Below, piece after piece: positions 1 to 9,235 of a stretch of DNA of 64,000 bases; positions within the stretch are counted from its first letter, which is position 1; every line of letters starts with the position of its first letter. The notes beneath the pieces are model-generated. The model made no database searches and had not been told where the DNA came from. It worked only from the letters and a program-made list of their open reading frames with translations. The DNA lies in contig NZ_AP025292.1 of the NCBI RefSeq assembly GCF_036492425.1, positions 1,240,001-1,304,000 on the forward strand, written 5' to 3'. The DNA is from Persicobacter psychrovividus. Lineage in GTDB: Bacteria > Bacteroidota > Bacteroidia > Cytophagales > Cyclobacteriaceae. A program made the position numbers and the translations under genes.

Positions 1-1
1 T

Positions 2-2305
2 CAAAACCATTTGACCGAAGAAAATGAAAGCCAAAAGTTGGTCGCTTCAGTAGGTACGAATACAGCCTCCGTAAATCAAACACCATGGCCAAACTATCGC
101 GCCAATGCGCAAAGAACAGGCTTTTCGGGTGCGCCTGGTCCCACTCAGGGTGTGGTTGATTGGAAATTTCCTGTCGGTTTACCTTGGGAATCTTCGGCTT
201 TGATTGATGGGGATAAAGTGTATTTGTGTTCGCCTGGTATGCGGAACATGCTGTTTACCCTCGATTTGAAAACGGGAAAAGTCATTCATGAAACCAAGCA
301 AAAAGCCAACCTGCGTGTGGATCAACTCTATGGAACGCCAGCACTGAACAGTACACCTGTTTTGGTCAATGGTAAAATTTTAATGCGGGAATTGGGAAGT
401 CGTGGTAACAAGGGCGATGCCAAGGATATTGTGGTGATTGATCAAAAATCGGGAAAGGTTACGAAGGAAATTACCGCCGGACATATTGATTACCGTGCGG
501 GTTATGCGCCTTTTGATGCCAATGATAAATATGTAGTTTTTCCTTTCTCCCACCATGATATTGAAGAAAAACCGCCTGTTGCTCAGGCTTTCAATCGCAT
601 TATTTGTAAAGATTATGAAGGAAATACACATTGGGATTTCAACATCGGAACGACCTTTTGTAATCCTCATATCGATAAGGAATTAGTGTATGTCGGCACC
701 ACTTCCGGTACCTTATATGCGCTGAATCTCGAAGGACATTATGTGCCAGCTTCTTCCAAGCGTATTGCTTGGGAATTTCAGGCGAAAGGTGCTGTAAATC
801 AGACCGTGAGTACGGATGAAATTAATTTGTATTTTTCGGATAACGCAGGTTGGGTTTATGCCCTGAATAAATATAATGGACAATTGGTTTGGGAGAAGCA
901 AATCAGTAAAATCACCATGGATACCCATCGATTTTTCAGTAAAATTAATGTTGAAAATGATCGACTTTATGTCGGTGGAGCTGATCAATTGATCTATTTT
1001 ATCAATAAAAAGAATGGAGCAATTGAAGCTTCCCGAGAACTTTCGGATTGGGTAAGGTCCAAGCCTATTCAGATCGGAAAGATGACTTATGTGATGACGA
1101 TGGATGGACATCTCCATCAATTGAATGCACAAGCTGAAATATTGAAAAAAGTAAAAGTAGGAGATCACCGATTCTTTGCTGATTTGGCTTATGCTAATGG
1201 GGTTTTGGTAGCTAATGACGCCAACTTTACGGCCTTTGCCTTTAATCCTCAATTAGAAAAATTGTGGCAGTTCGATTTCCTGAAGAGCTTTTATAATAAG
1301 GAAAAGGAGCGTATCCATACCGATGAGTTGGCGGCTGGTGCCTATTATCAGTCTAAACCAACTGCAGACTTGGGCATGGTGTTCGTTGGTACGCCTTCAC
1401 GCTTTGTTTATGGTATTGATGCGCTGAGTGGTGACGCCGTTTGGAAGACGGAGTTGTCAGGTGCGGTTTCAGGTGCGCCGGTGATTGATCATGGAAAAAT
1501 TTATATTGGCCAACAAGGTGGTAGCGATGAATTTTACTGCTTGGATGCCAAAAGTGGTAAGGTGCTATGGAAACAAAATATCGGCTGGGTTTGGGGATCA
1601 GTCAATGTATCTGATGGAAAGATCTACGCTCCAGGCATTGATGGTTATGTCTATTGCCTCGATGCCGAAAATGGAAACATTGTTTGGCGTTACCGTACCG
1701 ACCGCTCTACCTGTGGGGAACCCTTGGTGATGGGTGATGCGGTTTACTTTGGTGGCTGGGATCATTATTTGTACAAATTCAATAAAGAGAACGGCGACCT
1801 GTTGTGGAAATTTCAGCTCAGTGGTGGCTCAGATTCAGGGGCTCCCGTTGGTGAAGATGGTAAGATTTTCCTCCCTGTTGGTGGTGCATCTTTCCGTTGC
1901 TTGGATGCCACGACCAAGGAAGTCCTGTGGAAACCTCAGCTCGATGGCGAGATTTTCAATGTTACTCCCGGGGTGCATGATGGGCAAGTGTACATTTCCC
2001 AACTGATCGGCAAGGGCTTAGGAGGCGTTCCTGTGAAAAATAAAATCTATGCGCTGAATAAGGACAACGGGCAGAAACTATGGGAATTCGATGGAGCTGG
2101 TGGATTGACCGGTGCTGTGATCGGCTCCAACGATCGCATTTACAGTGGGGCTACAGCCAATCCCTATTTTTATTGTCTATCCAAAGAAGGAGAATTGTTG
2201 TGGAAAGTCCGAATGGAGAACAAGGTGGAGGAGTCGGTACCAGCGCTGTATATGAATCGCGCTTATGTACTGAGCAGTGGCGGATTTTTGTATGCGATCA
2301 AATAA
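2..2305 (+). CDS. PQQ-like beta-propeller repeat protein, 5' end outside the window
   Basis: The reading frame is open to the left edge, so the N-terminus, including any signal peptide, is missing. The first possible start inside the window is a TTG at 11, but alignment with the complete paralog at 4497-7211 shows that about 130 residues lie upstream. The visible part is a string of PQQ-like (YWTD/quinoprotein-type) beta-propeller blades with repeated G-x-[VL]-x-W and YALN/YCLD motifs. Shared landmarks with the paralog are RANAQRTGFSG near the start, GWVWGSVN, RSTCGEP, YFGGWDHYLYKF and the C-terminal KVEESVPALYMNRAYVL. No catalytic or haem-binding motif is seen, so it may be a scaffold or carbohydrate/ligand-binding propeller rather than a quinoprotein dehydrogenase. 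It is probably exported, like its paralog. The exact role is unknown. Confidence 0.85.
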   Translation, partial: QNHLTEENESQKLVASVGTNTASVNQTPWPNYRANAQRTGFSGAPGPTQGVVDWKFPVGLPWESSALIDGDKVYLCSPGMRNMLFTLDLKTGKVIHETKQKANLRVDQLYGTPALNSTPVLVNGKILMRELGSRGNKGDAKDIVVIDQKSGKVTKEITAGHIDYRAGYAPFDANDKYVVFPFSHHDIEEKPPVAQAFNRIICKDYEGNTHWDFNIGTTFCNPHIDKELVYVGTTSGTLYALNLEGHYVPASSKRIAWEFQAKGAVNQTVSTDEINLYFSDNAGWVYALNKYNGQLVWEKQISKITMDTHRFFSKINVENDRLYVGGADQLIYFINKKNGAIEASRELSDWVRSKPIQIGKMTYVMTMDGHLHQLNAQAEILKKVKVGDHRFFADLAYANGVLVANDANFTAFAFNPQLEKLWQFDFLKSFYNKEKERIHTDELAAGAYYQSKPTADLGMVFVGTPSRFVYGIDALSGDAVWKTELSGAVSGAPVIDHGKIYIGQQGGSDEFYCLDAKSGKVLWKQNIGWVWGSVNVSDGKIYAPGIDGYVYCLDAENGNIVWRYRTDRSTCGEPLVMGDAVYFGGWDHYLYKFNKENGDLLWKFQLSGGSDSGAPVGEDGKIFLPVGGASFRCLDATTKEVLWKPQLDGEIFNVTPGVHDGQVYISQLIGKGLGGVPVKNKIYALNKDNGQKLWEFDGAGGLTGAVIGSNDRIYSGATANPYFYCLSKEGELLWKVRMENKVEESVPALYMNRAYVLSSGGFLYAIK

Positions 2306-2516
2306 GAGTGCATAACACCTTGAGGTTAGTCTATCGCGTGACTCTGTCTCGTGATAGGAAAAATCGGGTAAGAGCTATCACGAGAGGGACTCTCGCGATA
2401 GCGATAAGCTGTTTGCCGCTTACTGTTATGGATTCATCAAATAAAGTGTGATAACTGGTTGTAGATTTCTATCTACGGCTCAATTCCATAAAGAAACAAA
2501 TAAAACACACCATACT
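2306..2516. repeat. Intergenic palindromic repeat modules
   Basis: The stretch between the PQQ gene and the next gene holds a 27-bp hairpin at 2375-2401 (arms CTATCACGAGAG and CTCTCGCGATAG, loop GGA). This 27-mer recurs exactly at 10095-10121. A degenerate copy lies at about 2330-2357, and a further short palindrome, GTTGTAGATTTCTATCTACGG, is centred near 2467. These are members of the dispersed repeat family described under findings. Confidence 0.7.
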
Positions 2517-4208
2517 ATGAAAAGAGTCAACCTAATCATTTTACTCTTCCTATTACCAATAATGACAATGGCTCAGCGCTTTCAAGCCGACTGGCCCATG
2601 TATGTTTATAACTTCGGTGGGCTGAACAAATTGCCTGTTAAAGAGCAAAAAGCCATGTTGAAAAAATACGGTTATAAAGGCGTGGCGCTGATGGCAAACA
2701 ACCGCAAGCAGATGATCGACCTTTCGCCTTACTTTGATCAGGCGGATAAGGATTTCCCAATTCAGGCGGTGTTTTTCCGCTATAATCATCATGATCCGGA
2801 AAAAGTGAGAGAGGGCTGGAAACAGGTGGTGGATCAGGTTTCGGGCACACCGACTGCTTTTTGGTTTATCATCGGTCGGGATGTGATGATGCCTCATGAA
2901 GAAACTTTGGCTTTATTGGAAAGGGTGGCGGATTATTGTCAGCAAAAAAACGTGGTGATGACCATCTATCCGCATTCGGATGATAATATCCCAACTGCAG
3001 AAGAGGCATTGACCTATATCGAGGAGATGGATCGCCCAAATGTGAATATGGTGATTCATTCCTGTCATGAGATCCGTTCAGGTAATGGAGGTCGATTGCC
3101 AGAAATTATTAAAAAAGCCAAAGATCATTTGGCTTATGTAACGATTGCCGGCAGTGATCGTCAGGTGGATCGTTCGACGCCGATGACTTTGGAAAATAGT
3201 ACCATCATGGCGCTTTATCGGGGTAATTTTGATTTGTATCCAATGCTTAAAGCGTTGAAAGAAATTGAATATAAGGGGGCCGTTGGTTTTATCAATCATC
3301 AAATCAAGGAAGCCCCCGACCAATACCTGAAAGGTTCAATGGAGCAATATCAATCGTGGTTGAATCAATTAAATGCACCACCCACTGAGGCTTATGATGC
3401 ACCCGATCAGGTGTTGTGGCATGCCAAAACGAAGCAGTGGTTTGTTTCAAATTTGGGTGGTGGAATCTCTTTGGACCGTGATGGCTACAGTTGGATTTCC
3501 CGTCTCGATGCTTCGGGAAAAGTGATTGATCCGGTTTGGATTGGTTTTGAAGAAGGCTTTGATGCCATCTCGGGCATGATCTCCGACGATCAGTATTTGT
3601 ATGCCGTAGATCGTGATGGTGTTCGTCAGATTGATATCGCCCAAAGAAAACAGGTTGCCTTTTATCCGATTCCTGAAGGGGAATTTTTGAATGATATTGC
3701 CTTGGCAAAAAATGGGGATTTGTATGTGTCGGATTTCTTCGGCGATCAGATTTTCCGCATCATTCCTAAGAAAAAGAAAGTTAAACTATTTTTGAAATCA
3801 GAACGCCTTGAAGCACCCGATGGTCTGTATATGGAAGATGGTTATTTGGTGGTGGCATCGTGGGGGAAATTGATTCCAGGCAAAGGATTTGACACCTCGA
3901 AAAAAGGGGATTTGCTACGAGTGGATCTCAAGAAAAAGACCATTGAGCCACTGTCTGATAAATTGGTCGAACTGGGCAATTTGGAAGGCATCACCAAAGG
4001 CAATGGAAATTATTACATTACCGATTGGGCTTCAGGAGAAGTGATTAAAGTGGATAAGGACTTCAGTCCAAGCATTTTGATCAAGGGATTGAGTCACCCG
4101 ACGGATCCTGATTTTTCAGGGGAACAACAACGCCTCGCTTTTCCTCAACATGGCACCAATCAGGTGTTGTTTGTGGATGTGGAGGAGAAAAGAGTTATAG
4201 AGCAATAA
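2517..4208 (+). CDS. Secreted TIM-barrel (sugar isomerase/epimerase-like) fused to SMP-30/NHL-type propeller
   Basis: I place the start at the ATG at 2517 because it opens a clean signal peptide (MKRVNLIILLFLLPIMTMAQ). The in-frame ATG at 2448 only adds 23 polar residues. The mature N-terminal half (about residues 20-285) resembles the xylose-isomerase/AP-endonuclease-2 TIM-barrel fold of sugar phosphate isomerases/epimerases, with strand-end motifs such as GYKGVALM, AFWFIIGRD, VVMTIYPHSDD and VNMVIHSCHE. The C-terminal half (about 300-563) looks like an SMP-30/gluconolactonase or NHL six-bladed propeller (NDIALAKNGDLYVSDFFGDQIFRI, APDGLYMEDGYLVVASWG, LEGITKGNGNYYITDW). It lies between two PQQ-propeller genes, so all three may serve one extracytoplasmic sugar-related process. 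That link is inference from context. Confidence 0.7.
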   Translation: MKRVNLIILLFLLPIMTMAQRFQADWPMYVYNFGGLNKLPVKEQKAMLKKYGYKGVALMANNRKQMIDLSPYFDQADKDFPIQAVFFRYNHHDPEKVREGWKQVVDQVSGTPTAFWFIIGRDVMMPHEETLALLERVADYCQQKNVVMTIYPHSDDNIPTAEEALTYIEEMDRPNVNMVIHSCHEIRSGNGGRLPEIIKKAKDHLAYVTIAGSDRQVDRSTPMTLENSTIMALYRGNFDLYPMLKALKEIEYKGAVGFINHQIKEAPDQYLKGSMEQYQSWLNQLNAPPTEAYDAPDQVLWHAKTKQWFVSNLGGGISLDRDGYSWISRLDASGKVIDPVWIGFEEGFDAISGMISDDQYLYAVDRDGVRQIDIAQRKQVAFYPIPEGEFLNDIALAKNGDLYVSDFFGDQIFRIIPKKKKVKLFLKSERLEAPDGLYMEDGYLVVASWGKLIPGKGFDTSKKGDLLRVDLKKKTIEPLSDKLVELGNLEGITKGNGNYYITDWASGEVIKVDKDFSPSILIKGLSHPTDPDFSGEQQRLAFPQHGTNQVLFVDVEEKRVIEQ

Positions 4209-4214
4209 ATGTAG

Positions 4215-4405
4215 GGGGCTGTTGCGCAACTCAGTTCTATGAATTTAGCACAAAAGATTATTTCGTGAGCTGTACGGATGCACCTTTGTGTGTATCCAAA
4301 CCAAACAAAATTTATGATGATTTGGGCAGACACACAGGTCTGCCCGTAGAGTGGCCAAATAAAATTTCGTGATATAAAATCAGATTATTGTTGTGTAACA
4401 GCCTC
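4215..4405. mobile_element. MITE-like element or solo IS remnant with terminal inverted repeats
   Basis: A 191-bp non-coding segment is bounded by imperfect 16-bp inverted repeats: GGGGCTGTTGCGCAAC at 4215-4230, and at 4390-4405 a sequence whose complement reads GAGGCTGTTACACAAC (13 of 16 match). It contains an internal hairpin (GGGCAGAC / GTCTGCCC around 4324-4349) and no ORF of note. The GGCTGTTGC-type ends resemble those of several IS5-superfamily elements, but the family is not certain and no clear target duplication is visible. Confidence 0.45.
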
Positions 4406-4496
4406 TATCGATAGGTACAAAAATTCTATTGCTGGTCATAGGCGCCTATCTTCAACCAATCATTTCCCACTAATTTTTTTACATAAAAATCAAACA

Positions 4497-7211
4497 ATGA
4501 AACCGCTCAACCTACTTCTCGCCCTTCTACTTTTACCCCGCCTTTTATGGGCGGATACCGTACCTTTTGTATCTTCTGGCGATGCCGAGATTGATGCTGT
4601 GCGCAAGGAAATCAACGTTCAGCCCACCGACGAAAGCAATTATGCCAAGCGACTTTTGCTGATGAAACTTTGGGCAGTTGCGCTTCAACAGCAAGGTGTT
4701 TATTTGGGCGCTGAATACGAGCAGGTGGACTTGGAATTGCGTCGGGTATCGAAATGGAATCCCGTTTTTCAGGGCTTGGAAGGACAGGTTTATACTGCTG
4801 CTGACATCAAAAAGATAGGTGAGATTGCAGGAAGGGGCTACCAAATATTGGAGGAATTGCAACGTCAATTTTCTGAAAATCCGGAATCGGTCGGTTATGC
4901 GCATCAGCAAGGGGAGGAACGCCTTACTTTTACCGATGCGCCTACCGATTTACCGTGGGCAGATTATCGTGGAGATGCCCAGCGCACGGGTTTTTCGGGT
5001 GCCGATGGACCGGTAAAGGGTAAATTGGCGTGGCGTGCTCCGGTGAGTATTCGTTGGACTTCATCGCCCGCTTTTGACGGAGATACCCTTTATTTGGTCA
5101 GCCCAGGCATGCGGAATATGCTCTGGAAAATGGACGTGAATACCGGAAACGTGCATGAGGTGTTCAAACATACGCCCAAACTTCAAGGCGATCAGTTGTA
5201 TTCTGCCCCTGCGATGGCTTCACAACCTGAGATTGTAGGCGATCATATTTTCTTGCGACAGATGGGGAGTCGTGGAAATCGTGGAGCAACCAAATATATT
5301 GTCAAATACAACCGTTACTCGGGCAAAGAAGTCGATCGTTTTCTGGTAGGTCATGTGGACTATCGGATGGGTTCGGCGCCTTTGGCAGTGAACGAAAATT
5401 TCCTTGTTTATCCATACGCCATGCATGACATCGAAGGACGTCCCCCATTATGCGAGCCTTTCAATCGGGTGATTTGTCGCAATCCAAAAACGGGTAAGAA
5501 ATTGTGGGATTTCAATATTGGACCATTCTTCAGCGATCCCGTTTTGGATAACAACCGAATCTTTGTGGGAAATGCGACTGGTCAGTTTTATTGCCTGAAA
5601 GCGGATCAGTGGTATCGTCCTGCTTCTGAGGAGCGCATCGCTTGGGAGTTTCAGGCCGATGGTGAGTTGAATCAGAATCCACTGGTAACCGATAAAGTGG
5701 TTTATTTTAGTTCGAATACGGGATGGCTTTATGCGGTGGATCGACAGACAGGGAAGTTGAATTGGAAATCCAAGCTTGAAAGAGCTACGGGACATTTTTC
5801 CAAATTATTCTCGGCTCCTGTGCTTACTGCCGATGGTAAAAGTGTAGCCATTAGTTCGGCACAAAAACACCTGTATATTCTGGATGCAATGAGCGGAACC
5901 CTCCTGGCGAAAACCACACTTGAGGATGGCAGCTATGCAGGTATTGGGGTTGATGGAAATGATTTGGTAACTGTTGATTTCTCTGGTAAGGCTTATGGAT
6001 TCGAATGGACGGGTAAAAAGTTGATCACCAAATGGAAAAAACAGGTCGGCGAGCATGAGGTCTTCAGTCAGGTGAAGATCAAAAATGGTAAAGCGATTTA
6101 TACGGACGGTCATCTGATGGCTTACGCTTTGGATGTCCGAAATGGCAAAAAGCTTTGGGAACATTCGATCATCAATGCTTTCAAAAAGGATGGGCAATAT
6201 ATCGGAACGGATCAGATCGCTGGAGGGGCGTATTATGAATCCAAGCCGACGGCGAATAATGGTAAAATCTACATTGGTTCCCCTGCAAGATTTGTTCAGG
6301 CGGTGGATGCTCAAAGTGGTAAAATCCTGTGGCGATTTGAAATCACCGGAGCTATTTCAGGTGCGCCCGTAATTAATGACGGTAAAATCTATATTGGACA
6401 AGAAGGTGGTGATGACCGCTTTTATTGTTTGAATGCAGAAACGGGCCAACAGCTGTGGACACAAAGCATCGGTTGGGTATGGGGTAGTGCCAATGTTGCG
6501 AATCAGAGGGTTTTTGTGCCTGGTGTTGATGGTTATGTCAATTGCCTGAGTGCCGATAATGGCGCTATTTTGTGGCGCTACCGAACCGAACGATCTACCT
6601 GTACCGAGCCTTTGATCTTGGGCAATGATGTTTATTTCGGTGGATGGGATCACTATATGTACAAATTTGATAAGGCGACAGGAAAGCTGAAATGGAAGTT
6701 TCAATTAGGAGGCGGTTCAGACAGTGGGGCGCCAATTGCTGGGGATGGCAAGCTGTTCCTTCCCGTAGGTGGTGGTACTTTCCGTGCGCTGAACCCCGAA
6801 ACCAAAAAGGTAGAATGGACTCCTTCTCTGCAGGGAAAAATGTACAACGTAACGCCCGGCTACCATGATGGTAAAGTGTATTTGTCCTGCCTCAATGGAC
6901 AAGGTATCGGGGGAATTCCGATCAACAATCAGATCTTCTGTGCCGATGCCAAAACAGGAGAAATCGAATGGACCTTCGATGGTGGTGGCGGCCTGACCGG
7001 TCCTGTGATTGGTAATAACAATCGCTTGTATTTTGCCTCTACCGCTTCGCCTTACTTTTATTGTGTCAAACCCAAAGGCAATGGCGATGGTACTACCGAT
7101 ATTCTGTGGAAGGTGAAAATGGAAAACAAGGTGGAGGAGTCTGTTCCGTGCTTGTATGAGCGAAAGGCTTATGTGCTGAATTCAGCGGGATATTTGGTGG
7201 CGATTGAGTAG
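4497..7211 (+). CDS. Secreted PQQ-like beta-propeller repeat protein
   Basis: 904 residues, starting with a signal peptide (MKPLNLLLALLLLPRLLWAD, cleavage near residue 19). A helical region of about 130 residues (DEIDAVRKEINVQPTDESNY-like to about residue 140) precedes the propeller. The rest is PQQ-like beta-propeller blades with many G-K-x-x-W and YALD/YCLN turns, highly similar throughout to the truncated gene at the left edge (shared AQRTGFSGADGP, PGMRNMLW, GWVWGSANV, YFGGWDHYMYKF, SDSGAP). No haem c motif or dehydrogenase signature is visible, so enzymatic activity is not supported; a binding or structural role is more likely. Together with the neighbouring TIM-barrel/SMP-30 gene it forms a co-oriented trio of secreted proteins. 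Confidence 0.85.
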   Translation: MKPLNLLLALLLLPRLLWADTVPFVSSGDAEIDAVRKEINVQPTDESNYAKRLLLMKLWAVALQQQGVYLGAEYEQVDLELRRVSKWNPVFQGLEGQVYTAADIKKIGEIAGRGYQILEELQRQFSENPESVGYAHQQGEERLTFTDAPTDLPWADYRGDAQRTGFSGADGPVKGKLAWRAPVSIRWTSSPAFDGDTLYLVSPGMRNMLWKMDVNTGNVHEVFKHTPKLQGDQLYSAPAMASQPEIVGDHIFLRQMGSRGNRGATKYIVKYNRYSGKEVDRFLVGHVDYRMGSAPLAVNENFLVYPYAMHDIEGRPPLCEPFNRVICRNPKTGKKLWDFNIGPFFSDPVLDNNRIFVGNATGQFYCLKADQWYRPASEERIAWEFQADGELNQNPLVTDKVVYFSSNTGWLYAVDRQTGKLNWKSKLERATGHFSKLFSAPVLTADGKSVAISSAQKHLYILDAMSGTLLAKTTLEDGSYAGIGVDGNDLVTVDFSGKAYGFEWTGKKLITKWKKQVGEHEVFSQVKIKNGKAIYTDGHLMAYALDVRNGKKLWEHSIINAFKKDGQYIGTDQIAGGAYYESKPTANNGKIYIGSPARFVQAVDAQSGKILWRFEITGAISGAPVINDGKIYIGQEGGDDRFYCLNAETGQQLWTQSIGWVWGSANVANQRVFVPGVDGYVNCLSADNGAILWRYRTERSTCTEPLILGNDVYFGGWDHYMYKFDKATGKLKWKFQLGGGSDSGAPIAGDGKLFLPVGGGTFRALNPETKKVEWTPSLQGKMYNVTPGYHDGKVYLSCLNGQGIGGIPINNQIFCADAKTGEIEWTFDGGGGLTGPVIGNNNRLYFASTASPYFYCVKPKGNGDGTTDILWKVKMENKVEESVPCLYERKAYVLNSAGYLVAIE

Positions 7212-7228
7212 GGGGAATCCTGCTCTAT

Positions 7229-7370
7229 CGGAGAGTCATCTCTCGTGATAGCCTAACCATTATCCTGTAAAGGCATCATTCATTATGTCTCACGGCTCAC
7301 TTTTATCCCATGGTTTAATTCCCAGGGGTAGCCATCCGAGGCTATTGGAAATGTACCTTCGGCACATCCA
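7229..7370 (-). repeat. Dispersed repeat mosaic in reverse orientation
   Basis: Reverse-oriented copies of three modules seen elsewhere in the window: a hairpin near 7229-7255 (CTATCGGAGAG / CTCTCGTGATAG type), the module around CATAATGAATTATG (here near 7270-7300) and the module reading GAGGCTATTGGAAATGTACC (7338-7357, the complement of 9985-10010). The mosaic runs directly into the RHS coding fragment that follows. Confidence 0.7.
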
Positions 7371-7502
7371 TTCCAATACAACGCATCAGGAAAAATCACT
7401 AACATCACGTCGCGGAGCAACCCACTTGCAAGCTATCACTACAACACCCTTGGATTCCGTGCGAAAAAGACTAATTTTGAAGCTCAATCAACCGAATACT
7501 AC

Positions 7503-8588
7503 ATGCGAGATGCATCAGGAAATATTGTAGCGATCTATGATCAAGACCTCAACCAAAAGGAGATCCCACTCTATGGCAGTGGCCGATTGGGGGTGCGTTT
7601 AGTAGAGACTGATGATACGTTCAGTAAAAACGTCTTTGAGTTCAAAGACCATTTAGGTTCCGTTCGTGCCCGTGCTTATTGGCAAGGCGCAAGCCTCACC
7701 ACCGATCAATGGCGTGATTATTATCCTTATGGTTTGCAGATGGATAGCAATAAAGAAGGAAAAGACACCCGCTTCGGTTACCAAGGAGATTTCGCAGAAG
7801 AAGATGGGGAAACGAACTTCAACTTCTTCGAAGCCCGAGTTTTTGATCCCGTGATCGGTCGTTGGATGGTGGTGGATCCTGCAAGGCAGTTTGCGAGTGG
7901 CTATGTGGGGATGGGGAATAATCCTGTGAATGGGGTGGGTCCTGATGGAGAGGATTGGTATTATTATTTTGATGAAGGCGGTTATTCAAGAGTCATGTTT
8001 GATAGGGAGTTGACGGGACATCAAGAAGGGTTATTTTATTTAACAGATAATAAAGCGAGTATTTTTGAAGTAGCGGCAGTCTTAGATTGGCATGGGGATA
8101 GGGGTAATGCGGGAAATGTTCTGGCTAATGAGTTTGTACGTGGATGGCTTGAAGGTTCTGCTAATGGAATTTTATATGCAGTAGGAGTTGGAACTGTGAT
8201 TTTAGATGGTGTGCAAAGTGCGTTTACGGATCGTTCTTACTTATATGCGGAGTCAATAAAATTTGGTAAGTATGAATTTGCTGTAGGTTATAATCAAATT
8301 ACGATTGATAGAGAGTTTTCAAATTTTTACATTGAATCAAGAAGATTAGAAGGTTTAGAGGATGGGAGTGCTGCACTCAATTCCGCTTTAACATTTGTAG
8401 GATTAGGAGGAAAAGGAAAGCCATTCCTTAACCTTGCTTCACCATCTTTTTTGATTAATCCATTTACACCAAAAGGTATAGTAGATTATACTTTTGAAGG
8501 AGTTAAAATGGGGGCACATCAAGTGATTACCGAAACGGATTGGAAGCATAATTATAACGAAATGAAAAACTACAGTTTCAATGAATGA
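7503..8588 (+). CDS. RHS repeat-associated core fragment with variable C-terminal toxin-type domain (5'-truncated)
   Basis: The first ATG in frame is at 7503, but RHS-type sequence continues in frame upstream to about 7371 (YNASGKITNI, YNTLGFRAKKTNFEAQSTEYY). It ends at an in-frame stop at 7329-7331, inside the dispersed repeat. The protein shows the RHS core signature: DHLGSVRARAY, DYYPYGLQM, FNFFEARVFDPVIGRWMVVDP, MGNNPVNGVGPDG. After the core, about 220 residues form a unique C-terminal domain that I do not recognise, in the place where polymorphic toxin domains sit. The large N-terminal part of a normal RHS protein (secretion and repeat regions) is absent, so this is an orphan tip rather than a working toxin, unless it recombines with a full RHS gene elsewhere. 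It overlaps the next gene by 8 bp, as toxin and immunity genes often do. Confidence 0.75.
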   Translation: MRDASGNIVAIYDQDLNQKEIPLYGSGRLGVRLVETDDTFSKNVFEFKDHLGSVRARAYWQGASLTTDQWRDYYPYGLQMDSNKEGKDTRFGYQGDFAEEDGETNFNFFEARVFDPVIGRWMVVDPARQFASGYVGMGNNPVNGVGPDGEDWYYYFDEGGYSRVMFDRELTGHQEGLFYLTDNKASIFEVAAVLDWHGDRGNAGNVLANEFVRGWLEGSANGILYAVGVGTVILDGVQSAFTDRSYLYAESIKFGKYEFAVGYNQITIDREFSNFYIESRRLEGLEDGSAALNSALTFVGLGGKGKPFLNLASPSFLINPFTPKGIVDYTFEGVKMGAHQVITETDWKHNYNEMKNYSFNE

Positions 8589-8868
8589 TCCAAGTATTTT
8601 CGGGAAATTACCTTTGGATCAAGAGTTAGTATTGATGTTTCTAGTACTAATTATATGGTTTGCGAGATTTGGGGGTTGGCAGCTATTAAATAAATTATTT
8701 ATTAGATATGTTATATATAGAGGAGATCGAACAAAGGAAGCAAAGATTGACGGACCGGAGGGTTGTCTTGTTTCCATCATAGTTTGTTTAATTTTTATGT
8801 TTTCGTTATTTGCCATATTTGGCCTTATTGCTAATTATCTCAATGAACATTATGTGATTAGTGATTGA
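8581..8868 (+). CDS. Small two-helix membrane protein, candidate immunity protein of the RHS tip
   Basis: 95 residues with two predicted membrane segments, about residues 17-36 (ELVLMFLVLIIWFARFGGW) and 65-88 (VSIIVCLIFMFSLFAIFGLI), separated by a basic loop. The start codon lies inside the end of the RHS fragment (8-bp overlap), so the two are translationally coupled. Position directly after a polymorphic toxin C-terminus, small size and lack of homologous context point to an immunity protein, probably against a membrane-acting toxin. This is inference from position; I do not recognise a named immunity family. Confidence 0.55.
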   Translation: MNDPSIFGKLPLDQELVLMFLVLIIWFARFGGWQLLNKLFIRYVIYRGDRTKEAKIDGPEGCLVSIIVCLIFMFSLFAIFGLIANYLNEHYVISD

Positions 8869-9235
8869 GGTATGCCTTAGGTTCTATATTAATGAAAATT
8901 AAAGGTGTGATACATATCATGAGATGTAATGAATTATGCCTGTACACGATGAATTGGCTACCAAGATAGGTTCCTGAGCGGTAATCTTTGGTTACCTCAT
9001 GGTGGCTCAAAAATGTTTTTGTACGGACGTTGCATGCAACGTCCCTACCTCTTTGGGGTGGTTTTTTTTCACCACAGCTAAAGCAATGGCCTAACAGCGT
9101 TAAACCTGCTAAAGCAGGTTGGCACGTATTCCATGGTAAAAATGTCCCCAGACATCAAACTTTTTTGTTGACTGCGGGCAATCATTTGAAAAGCAAGCCC
9201 AACCCATTTTAATGGGTTTGACGGTGATAGGCCAA
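8869..9235. repeat. Dispersed repeat mosaic between two toxin-tip cassettes
   Basis: About 370 bp made of modules that recur elsewhere: the CATAATGAATTATG-type module (about 8926-8960), a perfect 20-bp palindrome GGACGTTGCATGCAACGTCC at 9025-9044 (a near copy lies at 30015-30033), and a two-part block at 9130-9235. That block recurs at 9838-9965 and ends in an AACCCATTTTAATGGGTT hairpin. No gene is seen apart from the tip that starts at its right edge. Confidence 0.7.

Noticed and set aside
2-2305. Quinoprotein alcohol/glucose dehydrogenase
   Set aside because: The propeller repeats are PQQ-like, but the haem c motif, the vicinal Cys pair and the usual dehydrogenase signatures are not visible.
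7285-7530. 81-codon open frame at the start of the RHS fragment
   Set aside because: Out of frame with the RHS coding sequence; the true RHS frame reads YNASGKITNI and continues into the gene at 7503.
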